Shown: positions 1-7,140, numbered from the stretch's first letter. The stretch is 7,630 nucleotides of DNA from Elstera litoralis (GCF_000963705.1 NZ_LAJY01000087.1:1-7630), one strand, 5' to 3'. Notes: generated from the sequence alone by a model not told the origin. A program made the numbers and translations.

Positions 1-2
1 TT

Positions 3-1469
3 TACAAAAGCGATGGTCGCGCGTCGAATACGGTTCGGATCGGTCAAATCGCCACCGGGGCAGCGCCAAAATATTTCACCGTGGCAGGCGATTCGCTTTA
101 TTACATCTCGCAAAAATCCAGCGATGGCATTGAGCTTCGCCGCACCGATGGCACCTTCGCAGGAGCCGAGTTGGTAAGCGATATTCGGGCAGGTGCCTTT
201 TCCTCGTTTCCAGAATATTTGAAAGCCTCGGGCGATAAGCTTTTCTTTACCGCGATCGGCACCACCGGCGGACGCGAACTCTATGTCGCCGATAAGGACG
301 GCGCGCGGCAGGTGGCCGACATTAATCCAGGGGCTGCGGATGGCACCCCGATCACCACGATGATGTTCGTGCAGCCCGTTGATGGTGGGGTCGTGTTTAC
401 GGCGCAAGACCCGAGCGCCGGGCTCGAACTCTATTTCAGCAACGGCACGGGCGTGACCCGCCTGACCGACCTTAACCCCGGTCCGACAGATACGCCGTTT
501 GGTGGCCCGTCCCGGGTTGCGGCGCTCGGCAGCACGGTAGTTTTTGGCGCAACCACCGCCGATGGTTTCTATACGCCCTATCAGACCGATCTTGCGGGCA
601 ATGTTCAGCGCATCTTCAGTGATGATGGTGATGCTCTCAGCTTTTCCGGAAAATTCACCGCAGCGGGCGACTATGTGTATTTCACCGCCGCAGAAACCGG
701 GTTGCCGGGAAGCCGCCTGTATCGGCTTGATGCCGCTACCGCCACCGCCACGGCGATTGCCGGGACCCAAGATATTCCCCTTACGAACCAGATCGTCTTT
801 GGGGATAAAGTCGTCGCCACGGCCACCAAATCCGGAATAGACCGCACTTTCATCTACGGCCCGGATGGTCTTTATCAGGTGCCGGGACTGGTGTCTCAGG
901 GCTATGCGGTTCTCGTACCGGGGATAACCACCGAGCGCTTGGCCCAAAGCGCGGAAACGCTGCGCCAAGCCGCAGCGGATGCCGGAGCTGCCCGGCAAGC
1001 CGCCCTTCTAGCCGCCGATCGCGCCAATACTTTTACTAAATTCTACTCAACCTCCGCCGCCATCGCCAATGATAGTCAGGAGCGCCTGACCGCCGTCGAT
1101 CTCGACAGCGAATTGAAAACCGCCCAACAAGCCGCCGAACGGTTGCAAAGGGGGACGGCCTCGCTGAGTTACGCGGCCCAAGCGGGAACGGCGCTGGCCG
1201 ATGCGCTCCAGCAGGTGAGCCTCGCGGCAAAAACCGAAGCCGCCGATTTGCAAGCGCGCCGGGAAGCCAAGCTCGATGAGGCGCGCCGCCAACAAAGGGC
1301 CAAGCTGCTGCGCGGGGATATCGCCGCGCCGATTGCCAAACCCTCCACCGCTGGCTTAACGACGCTCGGCCTTGCCGTCGACAGCCCCCGGAACCCTTTA
1401 CCGCCCCAGCCTGCCGCCTATCGCCCGGTGATTATTCCCTATTCCCTCGCTCAAACCGCCTCGGCTTAA
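3..1469 (+). CDS. ELWxxDGT-repeat (beta-propeller-like) protein, C-terminal part; 5' end outside window
   Basis: The reading frame is open from the first complete codon at position 3 to TAA at 1467-1469, so the gene starts upstream of the window. A GTG at 81 falls inside a repeat and is not the real start. Seven units of about 45-50 residues are visible, each with an ELY/ELR-x-x-DGT-like motif followed by a D-I/L-x-PG turn and a hydrophobic 'G-D-x-L-Y/F-F-T-A' strand. Examples begin near 120 (IELRRTDGT), 270 (RELYVADKDG), 420 (LELYFSNGT) and 702 (SRLYRLD). The motifs decay towards the C terminus. This matches the ELWxxDGT (hyalin-like) repeats, which probably form beta-propeller blades in surface or secreted proteins. 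From about 920 to 1310 the protein changes to a helical, Ala/Gln/Arg-rich stretch with likely coiled coil, then a Pro-rich tail. No enzyme motif is seen. The function is unknown; repeat-family assignment is firm, cellular location is inferred. Confidence 0.85.
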   Translation, partial: YKSDGRASNTVRIGQIATGAAPKYFTVAGDSLYYISQKSSDGIELRRTDGTFAGAELVSDIRAGAFSSFPEYLKASGDKLFFTAIGTTGGRELYVADKDGARQVADINPGAADGTPITTMMFVQPVDGGVVFTAQDPSAGLELYFSNGTGVTRLTDLNPGPTDTPFGGPSRVAALGSTVVFGATTADGFYTPYQTDLAGNVQRIFSDDGDALSFSGKFTAAGDYVYFTAAETGLPGSRLYRLDAATATATAIAGTQDIPLTNQIVFGDKVVATATKSGIDRTFIYGPDGLYQVPGLVSQGYAVLVPGITTERLAQSAETLRQAAADAGAARQAALLAADRANTFTKFYSTSAAIANDSQERLTAVDLDSELKTAQQAAERLQRGTASLSYAAQAGTALADALQQVSLAAKTEAADLQARREAKLDEARRQQRAKLLRGDIAAPIAKPSTAGLTTLGLAVDSPRNPLPPQPAAYRPVIIPYSLAQTASA

Positions 1470-2138
1470 AAATCGAGATCGGCATAATGCCGGGGCGGCG
1501 GCATCCCCGGAATATGATCCGCCAGAAGCGGCCGGAAACTGGGGCGTGACTTTACCCGCGCATACCATTCTTTCGCCCCAGGATGCTCATCCCACGGCAC
1601 ATCGCCGATATAATCGACACAGGAGAGATGGGCCGCAGCGGTAATATCCGCCAAACTAAAATCGGCCCCGGCTAGATAACTGCGCCGCTCTGAAAGATAG
1701 GCGATATAATCGAGATGATAATGGATATTGGCGTATCCGGCCTTGATTGCTTGGCTATTCGGATGCCCAAGCCCTGTTAACCGCTTCGTGATTTTCTCAT
1801 CGACAAGGTTTTGCGTCACCTCGCGGTTGAACTTCACGTCGAACCAGCCGATCAATCGGCGAATTTCGGCGCGCTCCAGCGCCGTTTGTCCCAGCAACGG
1901 GCGGTCGGCGAAACTCTCTTCGAGATATTCGGCAATCGCCGTGGCGTCGCAGAGCGGATAAGCACCGGGTTCCAGCAGAAGAACGGGCACGTCCCCCGCT
2001 GGGTTCAACGCCAAAAACTCGGGCCGTCGCTCCCAGGTCTTCTCGATCTGAAGATCGATATCCAGGTTCTTTTTCTTTCAGCATCAGCCGGATTTTGCGC
2101 GATCCCGGCGATACCCATTGGTGAAACAGCAACATCAT
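1466..2138 (-). CDS. fzlA: Glutathione S-transferase-fold protein, probably FzlA-like cell-division factor; frameshifted
   Basis: Two minus-strand frames join into one GST-fold protein of about 223 residues. The N-terminal frame starts at ATG 2138 and reads MMLLFHQWVSPGSRKIRL, the first thioredoxin-like strand and helix. The second frame, open from about 2077 to TAA at 1466-1468, continues with EKTWERRPEFLALNP-AGDVPVL, the cis-Pro VPVL motif and a CDATAIAEYL helix, then an all-helical C-terminal domain with SLADITAAAHL and a tail ending HYADLDF. No start codon serves the second frame upstream of the conserved motif, so one base too many lies near 2065-2078. The E-x-x-W-ERR-x-x-FL-x-LNPAG motif and the Y-A-D-L-D-F end resemble the alphaproteobacterial FzlA family, a GST homologue that binds FtsZ and promotes constriction. 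GST fold is certain; the FzlA name rests on recalled family features. The stop codon overlaps that of the convergent repeat-protein gene. Confidence 0.8.
2062..2079 (-). other. Single-base frameshift site in the GST-fold gene
   Basis: On the minus strand the N-terminal frame reads ...MLKEKE and then meaningless PGYRSSDRE, while the frame one base further on reads LDIDLQIEKTWERRPEF, which fits the family. The downstream frame meets a TGA at 2078-2080, so the switch must lie between there and about 2062. The site holds an A5 run (T5 at 2070-2074 on the plus strand) and a CC pair (2065-2066). Removing one A or one C restores a single frame. The needed shift is +1, not -1. Confidence 0.85.
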
Positions 2139-2146
2139 AGCTTTTG

Positions 2147-2175
2147 CTTATACAGTCAGATGCCGCGCTTGCCAA
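2147..2175 (-). promoter_or_regulatory. Sigma-70-type promoter of the GST-fold gene, near-leaderless
   Basis: Read on the minus strand, TTGGCA (2170-2175, 5 of 6 to the -35 consensus) and TATAAG (2147-2152, 5 of 6 to the -10 consensus) are separated by exactly 17 bases. Only 8 bases separate the -10 box from the ATG at 2138, so transcription should begin at, or one to two bases before, the start codon. No Shine-Dalgarno sequence lies upstream of the ATG, which agrees with a leaderless mRNA. The start is a tandem ATG ATG. Confidence 0.6.
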
Positions 2176-2212
2176 AGGTGAAACGCATATCGGGCAATTT
2201 CGGAAAAACTAA

Positions 2213-2241
2213 TTAAAATATTAACTTTTGCATGATACAAA
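2213..2241 (+). promoter_or_regulatory. Possible promoter of the soluble methyl-accepting protein gene
   Basis: The most AT-rich stretch of the window (about 2205-2241) lies just before this gene. TTAAAA (2213-2218) and TACAAA (2236-2241) have a 17-base spacer, each 4 of 6 to consensus; the start ATG is 29 bases further on. A near-palindrome, TTGCATGATACAA at 2228-2240 (10 of 13 positions symmetric), overlaps the putative -10 box and could be an operator. The motifs are weak and no flagellar sigma-28 element is visible. Confidence 0.25.
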
Positions 2242-2270
2242 GCGCGCCTTCGCAAATTCGGTGAGACACG

Positions 2271-3695
2271 ATGACGCCCAGTTTCACGCTAACGCCGCCC
2301 CCCACCCCCGAAACCGCCCCAGCCTATGTGAAGGCGCTCGCCGAGCGCGCGGGAAGCTTGGGGACGCAAGCCGCCGATATGGCGGGGCGCAGCGACGATA
2401 TAGCTGAGCAGATTCATACCCAGGCCGATGCGCTGGCGCGCATGCGCGATCAGGTTCATGGCATGGCCGATAGTAACCGCCAAATCCTGACCGACGCGGG
2501 AACGGCGGAAACAATCATTCAAACCACGCACCACCGGATGACCCAGGCGCAAATTGCCATTAAGGCCGCGCTGGAGGACGTTCTGAGCCTCACCGATGGC
2601 ATTAGCCGGATCGAACAGCGCCTGCCCGGTCTCGAACTCTCGCTGGGCCAGGTCGCGCGGGTTTCAAGCGATATCGAGCGGATTGCCCGGCAGACCAACC
2701 TGCTGGCCCTGAATGCCACGATTGAAGCCGCACGCGCGGGCGAAGCCGGGCGCGGTTTTGCCGTGGTTGCCGGGGAAGTCAAAACCCTCTCCCGCCAAAC
2801 CGCCGAAGCGGTGATTGAGATCCAGCGGACGCTCGCCGATCTCACCGGCCAAATTCGCGATTTGATTTCGGAGAGTGGCGAGGCCTCCGGGCGCGCCGCT
2901 GCCGCCCGTGAGGGCAGCGGCCAAATTGGCGGAGCCGTCCGCGATATCGACGAAGCCTGCACCAATATCGAGCAAACCGAAACGACCGTGGGTAAAATCG
3001 CGGCCCATTCGCGCCAGAATCAAACCGCCTGCGACACGCTGGTAACAGGCATTACCGATCTGTCCCGCGCGGGCGATGCCATGCGCAGCAGCATCGTCGA
3101 AGTGACCCACGGCACTCAAAGCGTCTTGAAACTTTCGGAAGATTTGATTGAGCTTACCGCCGAAGCGGGCGTAGACACCGTCGACACGCCCTATATTCGG
3201 GCGGCGCAGAAGATCGCCGCTGAGATTAGCGAGCGATTCACAGCGGGCATTACGGCGGGCAAAGTCAGCCTAGATGCGCTGATGGACGAAGCCTATCAGC
3301 CGATGCCCAGCACCAACCCGGCGAAATATACGACCCGCGCCATGAGCTTCTACGAGGCAAGCCTAGCTGATATTCTAGAGGCGGGCGCGCAGCTTACACC
3401 CAAAACCATTCTGTCCGTTGCGACCGACCGCAAGGGCTATCTGCCCGTGCATAATCGCCGCTTCTCCCAGCCCCATCGCGCCGACGATGCCGAGTGGAAC
3501 GGTCAAAACTCCCGCCACCGCATCATGATGACCGACCGCACCGCCCAAGCCGGGCTGGCGTCGACCAAGCCCTTCCTGGTGCAAACCTACCGCCGCCGCC
3601 TGGGCAGCAAGGTCGAGCTTCTCAAAGATGTTTCGGTGCCGGTCTTCATCCAAGGGCGGCGCTGGGGCGTGCTGCGGATCTGCTACACTCCCTAA
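2271..3695 (+). CDS. Soluble methyl-accepting chemotaxis protein with C-terminal sensory-like domain
   Basis: The 474-residue protein carries the chemoreceptor signalling hairpin. Its tip, about residues 138-175, reads IARQTNLLALNATIEAARAG followed by EAGRGFAVVAGEV, which binds CheA and CheW in receptors of this family. Heptad-rich helices flank it at about 20-135 and 176-300. There is no signal peptide, membrane segment or HAMP domain, so it should be cytoplasmic. Residues about 308-474 form a separate globular domain with the motifs GYLPVHNRRFSQP, a QTYRR strand, and LLKDVSVPVFI followed by GRRWGVLRI near the end. I recall this C-terminal module, probably Cache/PAS-like, from many alphaproteobacterial receptors; the ligand is unknown. 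No C-terminal NWETF-type CheR tether is present. ATG 2271 is preceded by GGTGAG (2260-2265), a modest ribosome-binding site. It converges on the response-regulator gene with an 11-bp gap, and no terminator is visible between them. Confidence 0.9.
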   Translation: MTPSFTLTPPPTPETAPAYVKALAERAGSLGTQAADMAGRSDDIAEQIHTQADALARMRDQVHGMADSNRQILTDAGTAETIIQTTHHRMTQAQIAIKAALEDVLSLTDGISRIEQRLPGLELSLGQVARVSSDIERIARQTNLLALNATIEAARAGEAGRGFAVVAGEVKTLSRQTAEAVIEIQRTLADLTGQIRDLISESGEASGRAAAAREGSGQIGGAVRDIDEACTNIEQTETTVGKIAAHSRQNQTACDTLVTGITDLSRAGDAMRSSIVEVTHGTQSVLKLSEDLIELTAEAGVDTVDTPYIRAAQKIAAEISERFTAGITAGKVSLDALMDEAYQPMPSTNPAKYTTRAMSFYEASLADILEAGAQLTPKTILSVATDRKGYLPVHNRRFSQPHRADDAEWNGQNSRHRIMMTDRTAQAGLASTKPFLVQTYRRRLGSKVELLKDVSVPVFIQGRRWGVLRICYTP

Positions 3696-3706
3696 CAAGC
3701 CCACCG

Positions 3707-4297
3707 TTAAGGCCGAATCCACCCGGATTGCACCGCCACCACGGCGGCTTGAACCCGGCTGACCACATCGAGCTTGCGCATCACGTTTTCCACGTGAAAA
3801 TTCACCGTGCGTTCGGAAATCCCCAGCATTTCCGCGATTTCGGAGGAGGATTTGCCGCGCGCCACCCAGGTGAGGGTTTCGATTTCCCGGTCGGTCAACT
3901 CGTGGCTACCGGGGGTCGCCGCCGCTGGCGCCGCCCGGCTGAGGCGACGTTTGACGATCTCGATTAAAATATCGAAATCGATCGGCTTGGTCACATAATC
4001 ATCGGCCCCCAAGCGGCGACCGCGCAGCACATTGTCGCGGTCCGTCAATGCCGTGAGAAAGATAAACGGCGGCACGTTGGGCACCAGCGCGCCGTATTTT
4101 TCCAGCAGATCGAAGCCCGAGAGGCGCGGCAGCATCACGTCGCACAGAATAAGATCGGGCCGGAACGAGAGCGCTTCGGTGAGGCCATCGGCGCCATCGG
4201 CGGCAGCGCGCACATCGTAGCCCGCCTCCTCCAACTCTTCGACCAGCAGGGCGCGCGTATCGGGATCATCTTCGATGCATAAAAGGCGGGCGGTCAT
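3707..4297 (-). CDS. Two-component response regulator, receiver plus LuxR-type HTH (NarL/FixJ family)
   Basis: The 196-residue protein has a complete receiver domain (about 4-120): acidic pair D10/D11, phosphoacceptor D53 in LILCDVMLP, T82 in the FLTA strand, and K104 in YVTKP. After a short Ala/Pro linker, a LuxR-type helix-turn-helix occupies about 132-192, with ELTDREIETL and the recognition region ISERTVNFHVENVMRKL. It should bind DNA as a dimer once phosphorylated, in the manner of FixJ/NarL. The ATG at 4297 overlaps the TGA of the upstream histidine-kinase gene as ATGA, so the two are translationally coupled and almost certainly partners. AAGGA lies 8 bases before the ATG (4306-4310). 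All key residues are present. Target genes cannot be read from this window. Confidence 0.95.
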   Translation of the reverse strand: MTARLLCIEDDPDTRALLVEELEEAGYDVRAAADGADGLTEALSFRPDLILCDVMLPRLSGFDLLEKYGALVPNVPPFIFLTALTDRDNVLRGRRLGADDYVTKPIDFDILIEIVKRRLSRAAPAAATPGSHELTDREIETLTWVARGKSSSEIAEMLGISERTVNFHVENVMRKLDVVSRVQAAVVAVQSGWIRP

Positions 4298-5821
4298 GGG
4301 GAGGTTCCTTCTTGTCGGGCCAAAGCGCGGGAGAGCGGCAGGCGTAGCGTAACCCGCGTGCCCTCGTTCAAACGACTGTCGATACTCATGTCGCCGTGAT
4401 GAATGGCCATGATTTGATCGACGATATAAAGGCCAACGCCGCTACCCACGGTTGCGCGGGCGTTGGAGGCGCGGAAAAACCGCGTGCGGATCTGTTCCCG
4501 CTCGGCTTCGGGAATGCCGATTCCCTGGTCTTCCACTGTCACCCGCGCCCAGTCGCCGTCGCTCTGGGCCGTCACCGATACCGTGGTTCCCTGTTCGGAA
4601 TATTTCAAGGCATTGCCCAGCAGATTGCTGATCGCTTGATCGAACAAAGCCGGATCCAGCCGAACCTGGAATGGGGAGGGCGCACAGGTAAGTAAAAGCG
4701 TGCGGTTAGGATTCTCCTCGCGCACCCGGCCAACGATATCGCGCAACACGGCGGCCAGCGACTGCGGCTCCAGGTGAACCTCGGCGCGCGCCTGCTCCCA
4801 TTGCGCCGCGCGGGTAACACTCTCGACAACCTCGGTGAGACGCCGCACCGCCGCGCGGATCCGGCCGGCGCGCTCGGCGATATCGGCGGGGGTCATCTGC
4901 TCGGCTTGACGTTCGAGCCTACGGGCGTGGCCGTCGATCCCGGTCAAGGGCGTGCGGATTTCGTGGCTCGCCATCGTAATGAAATTGCGCTGCTGGTTCA
5001 GCAAATCGCGCTCGCGCTGCAAGGTTTCATCGAGCGCCGCCGCCTGCTCGCGGAAAATATTAATGGCGCGGGCAATCGCGCCAATCTCGTCGCGCCGCCC
5101 GATGTGCGGCACGGGTCAGATCAATCTCACGCCGGGCAATCCGGGTCAGCACGCCGACCAGTTGAATGAGCGGCGACGAAATCGTGCGGTTGACCATCGC
5201 CATCGCCAGCACCGCGAGCCCAACGACGCCGACAATGATGACCACGAAGCGCATCGAGGTATCGTCATAGACCGAGTTTGCCTGGTCGCGGCTGGCTTCG
5301 GCGGCTTCGATATCGGCGGCGGTCAGGGCGTCGAGCAAGTCGCTGGCGCGCGCATAGGCCTGCTGATTTTCGGTCCGATAGAGCTGCCGCGCCGCCTGCC
5401 GGTCGAGCGATAGGGCTTGGGCCATCAGCCGCGTGGCGATTTCGCGGTAGGCCGCCCAGGCCAAGATGAATTGATCGAAAGTCTGCGCCTCTTTGGCGTC
5501 GCTCTCGGCCAACTGCGCCACGCGATATTCCGCGATGGTCGCGGCGATATCCCCGCCCAGGCGCGCGATGAGAACGGCTTGCGCCGCCCGCTCCTCCTCG
5601 TCGGTCGCGGCCAGAAAATCGCCTTCCGCCAACCGAAAATCACTCAAATGATCGTTCAAGGCGGCCAGCATGCGCAATTTCGGCAACCAAACCTCGCGCA
5701 CTTCCGTCGCCGGATCATTCACCGCCCGCAGCGCGCCCATGCCAATCACCCCGAGCAAAGCGGGCACGGCAATGAAGGCGAGAAACAGCAGCGCAAATTT
5801 TGACCGCAACGAGGTGAACAC
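4294..5821 (-). CDS. Membrane sensor histidine kinase (helical periplasmic sensor, HAMP, HisKA, HATPase); frameshifted in HAMP
   Basis: Two overlapping frames (5060-5821 and 4294-5112) make one kinase of about 508 residues if one base is removed near 5113-5115. The N-terminal frame gives TM1 (about 9-31), a helical periplasmic sensor of about 155 residues like the four-helix-bundle domains of receptors, TM2 (about 191-211) and the first HAMP helix. The downstream frame resumes with VPHIGRRDEIGAIARAI, the second half of HAMP. It then has the H box ASHEIRTPL (His 286 in the joined numbering), the N box NLLGNALKYS, the G1 box VEDQGIGIP, an RFFRA F box and the G2 box GSGVGLYIV. It should autophosphorylate and pass phosphate to the overlapping response regulator. 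The GTG start at 5821 is supported by GGAG (5828-5831) six bases upstream. The signal sensed is unknown. Without the frame correction the sensor and catalytic halves would be separate and the kinase unregulated or dead. Confidence 0.88.
5104..5118 (-). other. Single-base frameshift site inside the HAMP domain of the kinase gene
   Basis: On the minus strand the N-terminal frame reads REIDLT and then RAAHRAARRDW, which has no family resemblance. Skipping one base gives REIDLT then VPHIGRRDEIG, a textbook HAMP connector and second helix. The extra base sits in a CCC run (GGG at 5113-5115 on the plus strand). The two frames overlap by 53 bases (5060-5112), too long for ordinary translational coupling of two real genes split in the middle of a domain. 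Confidence 0.85.
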
Positions 5822-6108
5822 GATGGGCTCCGGGACGCGTCGAGACGGGCACTCTAGCCAGTTTCGCCGCGTAAGGGCATCCCGTGAGGTTTACCACCGG
5901 GTATCTTATCCGCGATGCGCCGTTTCGGGCCGACCGTCAGATATAGTCTTCAGCAAAGCGGCGGCGGCTTTACCCGCCCCCGATGCAGGACAGAAATCCA
6001 TGCGGCTTGATTTACAGATGCGTGACAGCCTGATAGTGTCCGCCCACTTCGACAGGGGCGGGTGTCGCCGCGCCTGCGGGGACGTGTTTTCTTTGGGTGG
6101 GGCCTGGG
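5822..6108. promoter_or_regulatory. Divergent intergenic region between the kinase and prs genes
   Basis: This 287-base gap must hold the promoters for both divergent transcripts. For prs the best candidate I find is TTGATT (6007-6012) with GATAGT (6032-6037), but the 19-base spacer is long and each box matches only 4 of 6. A small hairpin, CGACA (6050-6054) with TGTCG (6063-6067), and a GC-rich stretch lie in the probable prs leader. On the minus strand I see no convincing promoter for the kinase gene beyond the ribosome-binding site next to its GTG. I see no small gene here. Confidence 0.3.
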
Positions 6109-7044
6109 ATGAAGATTCTGAGTGGCAACAGCAATCGCGCGTTGACCGAGGCGATTTGTGCCTATCTCAACCTGCCGCTGACCCGCGCGGCGGTGAAGCG
6201 CTTCTCCGATATGGAAATTTTCGTGGAAATTCACGAAAACATCCGGGGTGAGGACGTGTTCGTCATCCAATCCACCTCCTACCCCGCCAACGATCATCTG
6301 ATGGAACTGCTGGTGATGATGGACGCGCTGAAGCGCAGCTCCGCCCGCCGCATTACCGCCGTTGTCCCCTATTTTGGTTATGCCCGCCAAGACCGTAAGT
6401 CTGGCCCGCGCACGCCGATTTCCGCCAAGCTGGTCGCCAATTTGATGACGACGGCGGGGGCCGACCGCGTGCTGACCATCGATCTGCACGCGGGCCAAAT
6501 TCAGGGCTTCTTCGATATCCCCACCGATAACCTCTACGCCGCCCCGGTGTTCGTGAAGGATATTCAGGATCGGTTTCAGAATACGAGCGACATCACCATC
6601 GTCTCCCCGGATGTCGGCGGCGTAGTGCGGGCGCGGGCGATTGCGCAGCGCATCGATAGCGATCTTGCGATTATCGACAAGCGCCGCGAGCGCGCGGGCG
6701 TGTCGGAAGTCATGAACATCATCGGCGATGTGCGCGGTAAGCGCTGCCTGCTGATCGACGATATCGTCGATAGCGCGGGCACCCTCTGCAATGCCGCCGA
6801 AGCCTTGATGAAAGCTGGGGCAACCTCCGTGTCGGCCTATGTCACCCACGGCGTGCTCTCGGGCCAAGCCGTGCAGCGCGTGACCAATTCGCCGCTAGAA
6901 CAGTTGGTGACGACCGATACGATTGCCGCGACCGACGCCGTGAAGGCCGCCCATAATATTCGCCAAGTCACGATGGCCCCGTTGATGGCCGAGGCCATCC
7001 GCCGCGTGTCGGAAGAAAAATCGGTCTCCAGCCTGTTCTATTAA
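6109..7044 (+). CDS. prs: Ribose-phosphate pyrophosphokinase (PRPP synthetase)
   Basis: The enzyme makes 5-phosphoribosyl-1-pyrophosphate from ribose 5-phosphate and ATP in the cytoplasm, feeding purine, pyrimidine, NAD, histidine and tryptophan synthesis. The 311-residue product starts MKILSGNSNRALTEAI, has the ATP-site segments FSDMEIFVEIHENIRG and PYFGYARQDRK, the catalytic His 127 in TIDLHAGQIQGFF, Lys 191 in IIDKRRER, and the PRPP loop LLIDDIVDSAGT at about 215-225. All are canonical class I features and the length is normal. ATG 6109 is chosen over the in-frame GTG at 6097 because family members begin at this Met-Lys-Leu/Ile; GGTGG at 6096-6100 may serve as a weak ribosome-binding site. 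rplY follows 111 bases downstream, a pairing conserved in many proteobacteria. No anomaly is seen. Confidence 0.97.
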   Translation: MKILSGNSNRALTEAICAYLNLPLTRAAVKRFSDMEIFVEIHENIRGEDVFVIQSTSYPANDHLMELLVMMDALKRSSARRITAVVPYFGYARQDRKSGPRTPISAKLVANLMTTAGADRVLTIDLHAGQIQGFFDIPTDNLYAAPVFVKDIQDRFQNTSDITIVSPDVGGVVRARAIAQRIDSDLAIIDKRRERAGVSEVMNIIGDVRGKRCLLIDDIVDSAGTLCNAAEALMKAGATSVSAYVTHGVLSGQAVQRVTNSPLEQLVTTDTIAATDAVKAAHNIRQVTMAPLMAEAIRRVSEEKSVSSLFY

Positions 7045-7072
7045 GAGCGGCGGAGACGCAACAGTTTCTGTT

Positions 7073-7102
7073 CCGGTTAGACACCCCTGGAGGTCTAACC
7101 GG
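7073..7102 (+). other. RNA hairpin 1 between prs and rplY
   Basis: CCGGTTAGAC (7073-7082) and GTCTAACCGG (7093-7102) are perfect 10-bp inverted repeats around a 10-base loop. It lies 28 bases after the prs stop codon. No T tract follows, so it does not fit a standard intrinsic terminator. It could instead protect the 3' end of the prs message, act as a processing site, or be part of an rplY leader. Confidence 0.7.
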
Positions 7103-7109
7103 GCGGAAA

Positions 7110-7132
7110 GGCGGTAGGATGGTCCTGCCGTC
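7110..7132 (+). other. RNA hairpin 2 upstream of the rplY ribosome-binding site
   Basis: Positions 7110-7119 pair with 7123-7132 over 10 base pairs, two of them G-U, with a three-base TGG loop. It begins 7 bases after hairpin 1 and ends 8 bases before the rplY Shine-Dalgarno sequence. No T tract follows it. Together with hairpin 1 it gives a structured leader that could control L25 translation, as leaders of ribosomal protein genes often do. The structure is read from sequence; a role is inferred. Confidence 0.55.
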
Positions 7133-7140
7133 GGTTCTTG

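Noticed and set aside
81..83. GTG as the start of the repeat-protein gene
   Set aside because: Upstream codons from position 3 continue the same repeat pattern (YKSDG, IGQIATG), so the coding region began before the window.
2062..2079. Programmed ribosomal frameshifting at the A-rich site of the GST-fold gene
   Set aside because: The needed change is +1, whereas slippery A-rich sites usually give -1, which here leads into the third, meaningless frame. No stimulatory structure or stop codon at the site is evident.
6097..6099. GTG as the start of prs
   Set aside because: Family members start at the Met-Lys-Ile/Leu encoded at 6109; the four extra residues have no family counterpart.
5670..6251. 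A 193-codon plus-strand frame spanning the kinase start, the intergenic gap and the start of prs
   Set aside because: It overlaps two real genes and has no ribosome-binding site or family motif that I can see.
5950..6867. A 305-codon open frame on the minus strand opposite prs, rich in His, Arg and Gly
   Set aside because: It is antisense to a canonical prs and its composition is that of a shadow frame in GC-rich DNA; no family motif is seen.
7073..7102. Intrinsic terminator after prs
   Set aside because: The stem is strong but GC/A-rich sequence, not a T tract, follows it.
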